57,315 bases of DNA from positions 1 to 57,315 of the forward strand of contig ONAG01000031.1 of NCBI GenBank assembly GCA_900315745.1. Direction: 5' to 3'. Under the pieces are notes generated by a model. That model saw only the letters and a program-made list of their open reading frames with translations. It made no database searches and had not been told where the DNA came from. The DNA comes from an uncultured Prevotellaceae bacterium. Lineage in GTDB: Bacteria > Bacteroidota > Bacteroidia > Bacteroidales > Bacteroidaceae. The translations under genes were made by a program, and so were the position numbers. Below, piece after piece: positions 41,179 through 49,169 of this stretch; positions within the stretch are counted from its first letter, which is position 1; the number at the start of each line of letters is the position of its first letter.

Positions 41179-41517
41179 TCACCTGACGATCTTTGTTTTC
41201 TGCAAGTCCGTCATATCGTTCCAGAACACTTCTGCGTCAGCATCAGTGAAGCCCTCATTGGACATTTCATCCAGAATGGCCTTCAACAGTTCTCTATCTC
41301 CCAGGTGCAGTCCTTCATCCACATCTATGTGGCTGGCCACGATGTCACCGAGTGAGCCGACATGCACGTTGGTCACGCTGATGGTGCCGCCATTCTTGCG
41401 TACCTTGATGTGGATGTTTGCCCCATATTCCGGCTTGGTGTCTTTCAACTGCCGAAAAAGAGCATTGTCCTGAAAGTCATTTGGGCTGACGGATTGTATG
41501 AGTTGCCTTAGTGTCAT
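41179..41517 (-). CDS. DUF6557-like hypothetical protein
   Basis: 112 aa from MTLRQLIQSVSPNDF. The start 'MTLRQLxxSV' recalls the DUF6557 family; the late part (DRELLKAILDEMSNEGF) is less typical. The ATG overlaps the stop of the YjbR-like gene by 4 nt, which sets the start. Function unknown. Confidence 0.55.
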   Translation of the reverse strand: MTLRQLIQSVSPNDFQDNALFRQLKDTKPEYGANIHIKVRKNGGTISVTNVHVGSLGDIVASHIDVDEGLHLGDRELLKAILDEMSNEGFTDADAEVFWNDMTDLQKTKIVR

Positions 41518-41861
41518 TCGAACTCCTCCCTCAATCGTTTTGGCAGTTTCGAAAGCACCAACCTGTATGAGCCACGTATCCACTGCCTGACAAGGGCGTC
41601 ATCCATCATCTCCAAGTAGATGTCGTTCCAATGTGCCTTGTTCAGGTGATAGGCAGGACATACTCCCTCATACCGTTCCCTCAGTTGTTGTCCCATTTCC
41701 GGCAGCAGCTTGACGGCACAGGTGGGTTCGGGTGATTCGAGCCATATATGCAGGAAAATCTTTCCTCCTATACGGAAGACCAACCAATCGGGGCCATACG
41801 GCATGTCCTCCGTGGCCCCCTTCAGCGTCAATGCATATTCACGTACATCCTCGATGTTCAT
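41514..41861 (-). CDS. MmcQ/YjbR-family protein
   Basis: 115 aa. The classical sequence order is present: REYALTLKGATEDMPYGPDW, FRIGGKIFLH, CAVKLLPEM, CPAYHLNKAHWNDIYLEMM and LVRQWIRGSYRLVLSKLPK. The fold is CyaY-like and some members bind DNA. A TACTTTTG -7 box on the minus strand (41886-41893) gives a ~20-nt leader. Confidence 0.85.
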   Translation of the reverse strand: MNIEDVREYALTLKGATEDMPYGPDWLVFRIGGKIFLHIWLESPEPTCAVKLLPEMGQQLRERYEGVCPAYHLNKAHWNDIYLEMMDDALVRQWIRGSYRLVLSKLPKRLREEFE

Positions 41862-42205
41862 TGCATTTCTTTTCCTTTCCTACCACAAAAGTAAGTATAA
41901 AAATCTATCCCGACAATAAAAACCACGTATTTTCGTTTTTTCAGCCAAGAGGGAAAGACTTTCTGTTGCAATAGGGAAAAATTATCGTTTCAGTTAGGAC
42001 AAAAAAGGAAATAAGTGGAGGTATATGTCCAAAATGTTCTATTTTTGCAGTATCTTCGGAAAGCAGTGAAATACATCCGATAAGAGCGGGGAAACTCACC
42101 ATCATCAGTGACGAGGTGAAAAAGTGCATAACAGTCTGATGGGAGAGTTCATTCCCATTTAGTACAAAATAATAAAGCCAAGCAATAAGAAAGAGAAGCA
42201 GAGCC

Positions 42206-42700
42206 ATGTCTATATTCACCATCATCCTTATTATCATTGCCATTTTAGTGGCATTGTTGGGAATCGCAGGCACCGTGCTGCCCAGTCTGCCTGGCCCGCC
42301 GCTGTGTTTCGTCTCCATGGTGATGGTATATTTCGCCTGTCCAGGACAGATTACGCCCAGTCTGCTCCTGTGGATGCTGTTGGTGACCATCATCGTAGTG
42401 GTTATGGACTACACGATTCCCATAGCATTCACAAAGATGGGAGGAGGTTCGAAGCCGGCCATTTGGGGAACTACCATAGGTACTTTCGCAGGCTTGTTCT
42501 TTATGCCGTGGGGACTGATTTTAGGTCCATTGTTAGGTGCTTTTATCGGAGAATACATTAAAAACAAGAAATTCCTCCATGCCTCGAAAGTCTCCATGAT
42601 GTCATTTGTTGCTTTTCTGCTCAGCTCAGTCGTGAAATTAGTGGCATCACTGCTTATGACCTTTTTCGCCATACAAGCAGTGTGGAACTTTGTGAATTGA
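42206..42700 (+). CDS. DUF456-family membrane protein
   Basis: 164 aa. About four hydrophobic segments with Gly-rich turns: GIAGTVLPSLPGPPL near residues 20-34 and MPWGLILGPLLGAFIGEYIK near 99-118, both typical of DUF456. Function unknown. A TATTTTTG box at 42040-42047 may be its -7 element. The 344-nt gap to the divergent YjbR-like gene otherwise holds nothing I can name. Confidence 0.8.
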   Translation: MSIFTIILIIIAILVALLGIAGTVLPSLPGPPLCFVSMVMVYFACPGQITPSLLLWMLLVTIIVVVMDYTIPIAFTKMGGGSKPAIWGTTIGTFAGLFFMPWGLILGPLLGAFIGEYIKNKKFLHASKVSMMSFVAFLLSSVVKLVASLLMTFFAIQAVWNFVN

Positions 42701-42965
42701 ATTTGAAGGGGGTAAACAATTTCTGAACAAAATTGGCTTTATTCCGCTAGAAGTTGTGGAATGTGACTATTTGCAGCAGAATAAAACTTATTTTTATTCA
42801 AAATTACAGATCCTGTTATTTCCTATGTCCTATATCCATTACATTCCACTAAGCATGAGACCAAAGTATCTGTATAGCGGATTCCTATAAGGTTGAGTTC
42901 AATAAATGCCGCATGTAGGATAAACTGGATTGCCTGAAGTAAGGGAAACTCAATTATTGGGAAAC

Positions 42966-43126
42966 GAAAAGTGGGGGAGCGTGTCTGGAACCACGCCCCA
43001 CCGGTATGACTCTCCAAAGGAACCTGATGCTGCGTCGAGGTCATACCTACTCGCCTGAAGGTATATCCTCATCCCCCAAACCTTTCGTATAAATGGGGAG
43101 AGACCCAGCAATGCATAACTCTGGAA
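42966..43126 (-). ncRNA. Candidate stand-alone small RNA (possibly 6S-like)
   Basis: A strong promoter (43132-43162) and a terminator (arms GTGGGG...CGTG and CACG...CCCCAC, 42971-43002, then TTTTCG on the minus strand) bracket ~160 nt without an ORF. The RNA can form a rod: CUCUCC with GGAGAG, GAAAGG with CCUUU, then GAGG/CCUC and UACC/GGUA at the tip, separated by unequal internal loops. GGUAUGAC can instead pair with the later GUCAUACC, giving two exclusive folds. Neighbours on both sides are plus-strand genes, so it is not a leader. Size and rod shape fit a 6S-type RNA, but this is a guess. Confidence 0.6.
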
Positions 43127-43131
43127 CGGTG

Positions 43132-43162
43132 CAAAGGTAATTTTTTAAATTGAGACCGCAAA
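43132..43162 (-). promoter_or_regulatory. Promoter of the candidate small RNA
   Basis: On the minus strand TTTG (43159-43162), exactly 19 nt, then TACCTTTG (43132-43139). This is a perfect consensus Bacteroidetes promoter pointing away from the HTH gene at 43360 and into an ORF-free interval. Confidence 0.75.
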
Positions 43163-43300
43163 ATTTTTAGAAAAGAAAAATATCTAAATTTGGTACATTT
43201 AACTTAAATTTAATATAAAACATATCATAAATCGATATTTTATGATTTTTCTTTACAGATTGTATTGTCGTTACTTGCTCTGCAAAATGGTTTTATTGCT

Positions 43301-43331
43301 TTTGTTTTTTCAATTAATCGGTTTATCTTTG
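43301..43331 (+). promoter_or_regulatory. Promoter of the XRE/zinc-ribbon gene
   Basis: TTTG (43301-43304), exactly 19 nt, then TATCTTTG (43324-43331). Transcription would start near 43338, ~22 nt before the ATG. It diverges from the small-RNA promoter ~140 nt away. Confidence 0.75.
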
Positions 43332-43359
43332 CAGTCTAAAAACCTTTCGATACATTATT

Positions 43360-43653
43360 ATGCTCGCCAAAAATATCAAAAAAGTAGCGAGGGAGCACGG
43401 CACCAACATAAAAGAAATTTCTTGTCAATTGGGTGTGCGTCCTAACAATTTGTCGCGTACTATCAACAACCCCAACATCACCTATACGGATTTGCAGAAG
43501 ATTGCTACGGCCATTGGTTGTGAAATCGAGGATTTTTTAACTGTTGATAAAGTCAACAAGGTTAACAAGGTCATCAATTGTGACTGTCCCACTTGTGGGG
43601 AGCGCCTTGACATATCAATTTCAGTTAAAATCACTCCTTCAAAAAAACGTTAG
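43360..43653 (+). CDS. XRE-family regulator with C-terminal CPxC segment
   Basis: 97 aa. Residues 1-62 are a helix-turn-helix domain (AREHGTNIKEISCQLGVRPN, NLSRTINNPNITYTDLQKIA). Residues 76-86 carry INCDCPTCGERL, part of a possible zinc site, though only three Cys are present. A short internal repeat VDKVNKVNKV joins the two parts. It is a single-gene unit with its own promoter and terminator. Possible target: the adjacent small-RNA promoter or itself. Confidence 0.8.
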   Translation: MLAKNIKKVAREHGTNIKEISCQLGVRPNNLSRTINNPNITYTDLQKIATAIGCEIEDFLTVDKVNKVNKVINCDCPTCGERLDISISVKITPSKKR

Positions 43654-43661
43654 CTTGATTG

Positions 43662-43707
43662 ACAGGAGGGGCATCCTGTTGTTTTGTGTCTTTGTCAAGT
43701 GACAAAG
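43662..43707. terminator. Two hairpins between convergent genes
   Basis: ACAGGA/TCCTGT (43662-43679) is followed by TGTTTTG on the plus strand and fits a terminator for the XRE gene. CTTTGTC/GACAAAG (43690-43707) with a 4-nt loop follows and can act for the minus-strand HD-hydrolase gene ending at 43735. Confidence 0.55.
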
Positions 43708-43734
43708 ATTCTCCATGGGGGATGACAGAGGGGA

Positions 43735-44211
43735 TTAGGAATGGATGGAATCCATCAAGGCATCATAGTCCGTCTCCTGTGCTATCATCCTGCCTTTTTT
43801 CGTCGCCATTTTTTCCGGGTCAGGTATGATGTCAGCACGCCAGAGATCCAGGCGGTCCGCGTCAAAACATGCATCGACAGTCGGGTTTCCCGTCTTCTGA
43901 GTGGTGGTATGGAGCCTGCAGGCCTCTTTGAGCAGTCTTATCTGTTCGTCGGACAAAGGTTTCAGATAGGTCTCTCTGAGGGAGTCTATCCACTCAGCCG
44001 CCCTCGGCCCGTGGGAAGTGTCGTAACCGTCGCCCGTCCGGCATGAGTCGTGCAGGTAGGCGAAGAGCGCCACGACAAGAGGGTCGACCCCTGGCGCGAC
44101 AAGCTGCTTCCCATAGTCATAGACCCTGTCCCAGTGGCTGATGCCGTGCAGCTGGCTGTTTGTCCACCGTGAAAGGACGAGTTCACGTATTTGCCTTACG
44201 ATCTCAAGCAT
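43735..44211 (-). CDS. HD-domain phosphohydrolase
   Basis: 158 aa. Metal ligands of the HD fold are visible: HGISHWDRV, FAYLHDSCR (H-D), HGPRAAEWI and CFDADRLDLWR (D). The short length and the motif string 'hGxxHWxRV' are typical of small stand-alone HD hydrolases acting on nucleotides. It is the last gene of a minus-strand group with the zinc-finger/coiled-coil gene, 28 nt apart. Confidence 0.85.
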   Translation of the reverse strand: MLEIVRQIRELVLSRWTNSQLHGISHWDRVYDYGKQLVAPGVDPLVVALFAYLHDSCRTGDGYDTSHGPRAAEWIDSLRETYLKPLSDEQIRLLKEACRLHTTTQKTGNPTVDACFDADRLDLWRADIIPDPEKMATKKGRMIAQETDYDALMDSIHS

Positions 44212-44239
44212 TCGTTTGAAAGTTGTTGTTTGGTTGGTT

Positions 44240-45355
44240 TTATGACATTCCCAGTCTTTGTCTCCAATTGTCGAGCTGATCCGTGATGGTCTTCACGTTT
44301 TCATCTCTTGCGTCGAGGTCATCCAGGATGAAACTGACAATTTCCACAAGGCTCTCACAGTTGTCGTAGTCCTCTTCCTCGTATGCCTTCTGTATCTGTT
44401 CGAGTTTCTTGATCAGTTGGAGGATGGTTGAGACGTATTCCTTTGACTGAGGCTTCACTCTCGGAGAATCTTCAGCGTCTTCAGGTGCAGATGAACCATC
44501 CTCAGAGTATTCATCGACAGCTTTTTCCGCAGAATCCTTGGATTGGCTGCCTTCTGTCTTTTTCTTATCCTTGAGTCTGTGGAGTCTTCTTTCCACTTCG
44601 TGAAGCCTGGCTTCGGCCTCTTGAAGATTTCTGCTCTTGTTCTTTTCAAGGGCGGCGATCTCGCCCACTAGATGTTTGCATTCGCTGATGGCTTGTGCGA
44701 CACAATTTGTCTCCCCTTCATCAAGCAAAGTATCCGTTTGCAGCAACAAGTGCTCAATCCTCCTTATCTTGAAGGCATGGCTGAGGACGTTGACAAGGGA
44801 GTACTGTTTGTTGTCAGGGGGCAGTTGGAAGATGAATGCTTGTTGTTCTTGTTCAGGCAGTCCAAGCACTTCCTTCACCTGCAGGAACAGCTCCTTGGCT
44901 CTTTCGACCTTTTCTCTCAGGGAGGACTGCTTGCTGTAAGCTGTCAGAGGATATTTGTGGATTTCCTCCAGGTCCAGGTAGCAGACATCCAGAAGGTCTT
45001 CAGCGTCAGTCAGCTTTCCGTACTTCAAGAGCTTCTTTATCCTGACGACCCTGTTGGAAACGGTCTGAGCCAATGCTCTTGCTTCCTCCTTTTCTCTTTT
45101 CTGCCTTGTGAAGTTCTCCACACGCTGCCTGTCACGGCTATCCATTTTTTCGCCATCGGTTGCCGAAGGGTTGCTGGTGACATGATATCCGCCACAGATG
45201 CCACAATAGTAGCTGCGGACGGGAGCCTTGCCATTCTCTTCCTGGATGCCCTCGCTGTTGTACCTGATGAAGTTGTCTGCCTTGGCCTTTGTCTCAAATA
45301 GCATCTTGGTCCTTCGGCAGCCATAGCAGTAAATGGTGTTTTTGGTTGGCTTCAT
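44240..45355 (-). CDS. Zinc-finger plus coiled-coil protein
   Basis: 371 aa. The N-terminus has CYGCRRTKMLFETKAKADNF followed by YYCGICGGYHVTS, a four-Cys zinc site. Residues 70-280 are coiled coil with many Lys, Glu and Arg. A low-complexity acidic linker (SEDGSSAPEDAEDSP) and a second helical section follow. The N-terminal module is recurrent in Bacteroidales mobile-element proteins. Together with its neighbour at 45358 it may form a scaffold-type pair. Function unknown. Confidence 0.65.
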   Translation of the reverse strand: MKPTKNTIYCYGCRRTKMLFETKAKADNFIRYNSEGIQEENGKAPVRSYYCGICGGYHVTSNPSATDGEKMDSRDRQRVENFTRQKREKEEARALAQTVSNRVVRIKKLLKYGKLTDAEDLLDVCYLDLEEIHKYPLTAYSKQSSLREKVERAKELFLQVKEVLGLPEQEQQAFIFQLPPDNKQYSLVNVLSHAFKIRRIEHLLLQTDTLLDEGETNCVAQAISECKHLVGEIAALEKNKSRNLQEAEARLHEVERRLHRLKDKKKTEGSQSKDSAEKAVDEYSEDGSSAPEDAEDSPRVKPQSKEYVSTILQLIKKLEQIQKAYEEEDYDNCESLVEIVSFILDDLDARDENVKTITDQLDNWRQRLGMS

Positions 45356-45357
45356 TG

Positions 45358-45858
45358 TTATGTTTGGGAAAAGGTCTTGTGGTGTTTCCTGATGATGTCG
45401 AGCATGGTAAGGTCGCCCTTGCGGAATGCGGCGGCCGTCTCCTTGTCAATGACGGCAGTGTCCGTCTGCTCGTTGATGGCCATGTCAGCCATCCATTCGT
45501 TGCCCATCCTGTAAGTACGGGCAAAACAAGAAGCGATGTCAAGAAGTGTTTTCTCGGCCTTTACAAGCTGCTGCTCATCCAAAGCCCAGATGCAGTGGAT
45601 GACGATCTGACCGACGAGGATTTTCCTGTGCGGGACAATCGTATCGATGGGTTTTCTCTTGCGCCCCCTGTTGAGGACGGACAGGTAGCGGTTGACGGCA
45701 TCCACCAGTCCCTTTGGCGGCTCCTGCAAGTCGCTTTTGGCAAAGTCAGTGACGGCAACAGCCGCCTTTGACAAAGCCTCCTGTTGCTTTGTCTTCAGGG
45801 GGGAAGGCTTTGAAGTCTTCTTCCTTCGAAGTGCCGGCTGTTTCTTCTCGACCTGCAT
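45358..45858 (-). CDS. Hypothetical basic/helical protein
   Basis: 166 aa. The N-terminal 30 residues are strongly basic (EKKQPALRRKKTSKPSPLKT), and the rest is a helical domain (VGQIVIHCIWALDEQQLVKA, EKTLLDIASCFARTYRMGNE). It ends 2 nt before the start of the zinc-finger protein gene, so the two are coupled. No named family. Confidence 0.6.
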   Translation of the reverse strand: MQVEKKQPALRRKKTSKPSPLKTKQQEALSKAAVAVTDFAKSDLQEPPKGLVDAVNRYLSVLNRGRKRKPIDTIVPHRKILVGQIVIHCIWALDEQQLVKAEKTLLDIASCFARTYRMGNEWMADMAINEQTDTAVIDKETAAAFRKGDLTMLDIIRKHHKTFSQT

Positions 45859-45893
45859 GGAATTTGATTTTTAATGTATCAGAAATTGATGTA

Positions 45894-45980
45894 TTAATTC
45901 GGATTCTGGCTCTTTCCGTAGAATTCTCTGACGGATTGGCCGACATATTCGTAGTCCTCCAATGTGAGCACTAGAAGCAT
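45894..45980 (-). CDS. Possible 28-residue protein
   Basis: ATG at 45978-45980 opens MLLVLTLEDYEYVGQSVREF and ends with FYGKSQNPN. The composition is protein-like, and the frame extends upstream without a start, so this may be the end of a decayed gene. It lies in the 148-nt gap between two minus-strand genes. Weak call. Confidence 0.3.
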   Translation of the reverse strand: MLLVLTLEDYEYVGQSVREFYGKSQNPN

Positions 45981-46006
45981 GGTAGAGTGTCCGCCATGTT
46001 TGGGTC

Positions 46007-46801
46007 CTAATGGAGTTTGAGGTGAAGGCTTTTGATGATCAGGTCTGCCCGGTCGCTGATGAGGCGGGTGGAGAAGTCTATGAACCTCTCGGCCTCCTGC
46101 AGGTAGAGTTCCTGTGGCAGTTTCTTTTTTTGCTTGAGAGCGATAGGGAGGGAATGCATCAGTGAGCCGTCATCGTTGTAGCCCTGCAGCAGCAGGCGTT
46201 CAAGCAGTGTGGCGAAGCCCCATTCCGTGCCGGTGTAAGGACCGAAGGCGAAGTCGTTCGCCTCCATGAGCGGGGTGAATGACTCATGGTATGACTGCTC
46301 ATAGAGATAGTCTCTCACGGCGATGAGGAAATGGTCGAAATAGTCGTTCCACAGCCGTGCCCGCATCACGTTCAGTGTCGTGGTTGTCTTCTTGTTGGGC
46401 AGCGGCACCATGTTGCCTATGGTGTGGCAGGTATGGAAGAACCGGTGGATTTTCACAGACAGCGGCTCAGGTACATCCATGATGTCCTCAATCTCCGCCT
46501 TCCCGTCATTCATCTTGCCGAAGAGCGTGCGGAAGGAGTTCATCGTGTCGCCCCTGTACGTCCTGTCGTCGAGTGTCTCCATGGAAAGGGTTGGGAATGC
46601 CTTTTGGTAAACGAGGACATAGACGGCTCGGGCGATGTTGGTGTCGTCGCAGTCGAAGGACCGGTTGGGACAGCCGAACAATCTGTCACCTCTCAGATCA
46701 GACAGGTCAAGGTCTTTCAGCCTGTCCAGGTCACCGTCGAGGCGGGTCATCGTGAAAGACCTCAGGAGGGAATAGGGATTGAGGTTGCCACTGTCGGTCA
46801 T
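46007..46801 (-). CDS. DUF6994-like hypothetical protein
   Basis: 264 aa from MTDSGNLNPYSLLRSF. The segment HRFFHTCHTIGNMVPLPNKK, a Tyr/His-rich centre and a late ALKQKKKLPQELYLQEAERF helix remind me of the DUF6994 group, whose function is unknown. The longer start at 46909 would run through the preceding aldo/keto reductase and is rejected. Confidence 0.6.
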   Translation of the reverse strand: MTDSGNLNPYSLLRSFTMTRLDGDLDRLKDLDLSDLRGDRLFGCPNRSFDCDDTNIARAVYVLVYQKAFPTLSMETLDDRTYRGDTMNSFRTLFGKMNDGKAEIEDIMDVPEPLSVKIHRFFHTCHTIGNMVPLPNKKTTTTLNVMRARLWNDYFDHFLIAVRDYLYEQSYHESFTPLMEANDFAFGPYTGTEWGFATLLERLLLQGYNDDGSLMHSLPIALKQKKKLPQELYLQEAERFIDFSTRLISDRADLIIKSLHLKLH

Positions 46802-46824
46802 GGTTATTTGTATTTGTTTCCTGT

Positions 46825-47973
46825 TCAGTAGCCGAAGGTTTCGGCGGCTTTCTCCATGCCCTCGATGATCTCCACTCCGAAGGGGCAGCGTGTCTCGCAC
46901 TCCCCGCATGCCACGCAGTCTGACGCATGGCAGGACAGAGCGGCATAGTGCTCGCGTACCGTCTCGGCGATTTTGCCTTCAGCCACGGTGAGGTTGTAGA
47001 ACTTGTTGACATCGGCGATGGGGATGCCCATGGTGCACGGCGCGCAGTGCCCGCAGTACATGCACTTGCCCGTCCAGGAGAACCTCTCAAGGCGTGACAT
47101 CACTCCTGTATAGTCTCTCTCATCGTCGCTGGCGTCACACCATGCCAAGGCCGCCTTGATCTCGTCGATGCCGTTGCAGCCCACCATCACCGAGGCCACC
47201 CCCGGTCGCGTGAGCGCATAGTGGATGCACTGCACGGGCGTGAGTGCCTTGCCGAAGGGCGATTGGGCGTCGCTCAGCAGGTTCCCGCCCCCATACACCT
47301 TCATCACGTCGATGGCGATGCCATGGTTGGCGCAGTAGTCATAGAGTGCTTGCCGCTCAGGGTCGATGTTCGTGCGCCGGCCCTCATAGTTCTTGTTGTC
47401 GAAATACTCCTCCACGTCCTCCGTGGTGGGCTGCAGGTCGTAGGCGGGGTTGATGCTGAAGAGGAGCACGTCGACCAGCCCTGTCTGCACCATTTTCAGT
47501 GCTAGGCGTGGGTTGTGCGAGCTGACGCCGACATGACGGATGCGCCCCTCTCTTTTCAGTGCTTGCGCATATTCGACGATCGGTCCGCCAAAGACCATCT
47601 CGTAGTCGGTCTCCGCGTCCACGTAGTGGATCATGCCCACGTCGAGGTATCCGGTGTCAAGCTGCCGCATCATCAGTTCGAAGCCCGACTTCACCTTGTC
47701 GAAATCCCTCGTCCGCAGGTACTGCTCGTTCTCCCACACCGTGCAGAGGTGGCTTTGGAGGACGAACCGCTCCCGTTTGTCTTTCACCCACCGGCCCAGT
47801 TGCTCCCTGAAATCCGGGTTTGAGGTGTACATGTCGATGAAGTTGATGCCATGTGCGAAGGCATAGTCATACATCGCCCAGGCTTCTTCCCGGCTTTTGC
47901 CGATGAACCCCTCGCAGCCCAGGGCAATGGCGCTGACACGGATTCCGGTGTTTCCTAACAGTCTGTATTGCAT
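46825..47973 (-). CDS. Aldo/keto reductase with C-terminal 4Fe-4S ferredoxin domain
   Basis: 382 aa. The N-terminal AKR barrel is seen from GNTGIRVSAIALGCEGFIGK, NFIDMYTSNPD and MIHYVD to HVGVSSHNP. The C-terminal ~90 residues carry a Cys pair set CMYCGHCAPC and CVACGECETRCPFGV, a dicluster ferredoxin module. Such fusions reduce substrates with electrons from ferredoxin-type clusters; they are common in anaerobes. The AKR tetrad Tyr is not obvious at its usual place, so catalysis may differ. Single gene. Confidence 0.85.
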   Translation of the reverse strand: MQYRLLGNTGIRVSAIALGCEGFIGKSREEAWAMYDYAFAHGINFIDMYTSNPDFREQLGRWVKDKRERFVLQSHLCTVWENEQYLRTRDFDKVKSGFELMMRQLDTGYLDVGMIHYVDAETDYEMVFGGPIVEYAQALKREGRIRHVGVSSHNPRLALKMVQTGLVDVLLFSINPAYDLQPTTEDVEEYFDNKNYEGRRTNIDPERQALYDYCANHGIAIDVMKVYGGGNLLSDAQSPFGKALTPVQCIHYALTRPGVASVMVGCNGIDEIKAALAWCDASDDERDYTGVMSRLERFSWTGKCMYCGHCAPCTMGIPIADVNKFYNLTVAEGKIAETVREHYAALSCHASDCVACGECETRCPFGVEIIEGMEKAAETFGY

Positions 47974-48028
47974 TGTCTATGTTTTTGGTGGTCTGTCATG
48001 TTTTTTTGGAGTTTGGCCACAGAGGTGC

Positions 48029-48208
48029 TTATAAGGCCTGGACGACACCGTCGATGATGGCCAGCGCGTGAGTGGCTTTCCTTGCCCGCAGGATGTTGAC
48101 CTTCCAGTATTTTCGGGTCATCTCATAGAGGTTTTCTCTCTTGACTTTGCCCACCTTGAAGCAGATGATGCGGTCGGAGGGGTGGGGGACGAGTTGGTTA
48201 TCTGCCAT
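48029..48208 (-). CDS. Small hypothetical protein
   Basis: 59 aa from MADNQLVPHPSDRIICFKVG. It has a basic middle (KVKRENLYEMTRKYWKVNIL) and ends in HALAIIDGVVQAL. A start ten codons upstream is possible. It has a domain-like pattern of short Bacteroidales proteins, but I cannot name it. Confidence 0.5.
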   Translation of the reverse strand: MADNQLVPHPSDRIICFKVGKVKRENLYEMTRKYWKVNILRARKATHALAIIDGVVQAL

Positions 48209-48259
48209 ATCGTGATATTTATCCGATGAATTTTTCAAGCTTAGGGTTAGTATGGACTA

Positions 48260-48775
48260 TTAGTGTTCCCATTTAAGAGGGTTATCCATTTCGAATTTGA
48301 ACAATTGAGTAGATTCGTTGAAAATCGGAGTTTCGATAAGAATGGTTGTGGCGGATTTTGCTCTTTTTATAAAATCAATGGGTTTGGAAAGAGCTACACT
48401 TTGATCACTACCGTTATCAAGAGGTCGCACAACATATTTGACTGGTTCATCTTTATCGAATCTGATTGTCACGAAATTTTTCTTATTATATCCGAAGTCG
48501 AATAATGAGCCTTTCAAATCGAGAAAGACTTGGTTTCCGTCATCATTTCGAAATCGGATAAGAATATTCATAATACCAACAGAAGTTTCAGCTTGTTTTC
48601 GGGCAAAGTAAACTTTTGTATCGTACATTTCATCCACAGATGTTCTATATTCCCATTCTCCTTTGGTTATCATTTCTAAAGAGTCAACTGTAGATTCTTT
48701 TTGGGATACTTGATTGCATCCATAAGAAATCGTTATGGATAATAGGAATGTCAGAAAATAGAGCCATTTTTTCAT
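48260..48775 (-). CDS. Lipoprotein
   Basis: 171 aa from MKKWLYFLTFLLSITISYGC. Residues 1-19 form a lipoprotein signal with Cys20 as the lipidation site. The mature part is beta-rich with FVTIRFDKDEPVKYVVRPL. Promoter: TACTTTTG at 48828-48835 on the minus strand. Single gene, function unknown. Confidence 0.65.
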   Translation of the reverse strand: MKKWLYFLTFLLSITISYGCNQVSQKESTVDSLEMITKGEWEYRTSVDEMYDTKVYFARKQAETSVGIMNILIRFRNDDGNQVFLDLKGSLFDFGYNKKNFVTIRFDKDEPVKYVVRPLDNGSDQSVALSKPIDFIKRAKSATTILIETPIFNESTQLFKFEMDNPLKWEH

Positions 48776-48911
48776 CGTCATTTGTTTTTGAGAATTTAGG
48801 TTATTATAGGTTGCTCGCTTTACGGCACAAAAGTACAAAAAAATACGAAGAACCCACGTCTTATTATGAATCTACTTGGAGTATTTTTTCATTTTGTTGT
48901 GGAGCGCGGCA

Positions 48912-49169
48912 TCAAAACTCATAGTACTCCTCCAGTGTTATCTCGCGATTGCTGAGGTCATCCACGTATGGGCTGGCATGATACCTTGTTGAGCGTACCT
49001 CGCCATAGCCTTTAGGCTTGATGAAGAACTGGTCTCCTGACTTCTCCCTCACTATACGCACGGCTTTTCCAAAGAAGTCATCTGCTATGCAAACCCAGCC
49101 TCTTGTGCTCAGTCTCTTCTCTACCAAATTTCTTTCCAATATAGTTATTCTACTTTTCGATTCGTTCAA
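48912..49169 (-). CDS. Hypothetical small protein coupled to the 49166 gene
   Basis: 85 aa with ITILERNLVEKRLSTRGWVC and a Lys/Arg-rich middle. It is soluble with no signal peptide. Its start overlaps the stop of the exported protein gene upstream by 4 nt. No family recognised. Confidence 0.5.
   Translation of the reverse strand: MNESKSRITILERNLVEKRLSTRGWVCIADDFFGKAVRIVREKSGDQFFIKPKGYGEVRSTRYHASPYVDDLSNREITLEEYYEF

Noticed and set aside
42971-43100. Possible TPP riboswitch on the plus strand, because GAACCTGAT occurs
   Set aside because: The rest of the TPP consensus (CTGAGA and the second arm) is missing, and the promoter and terminator point to the minus strand.
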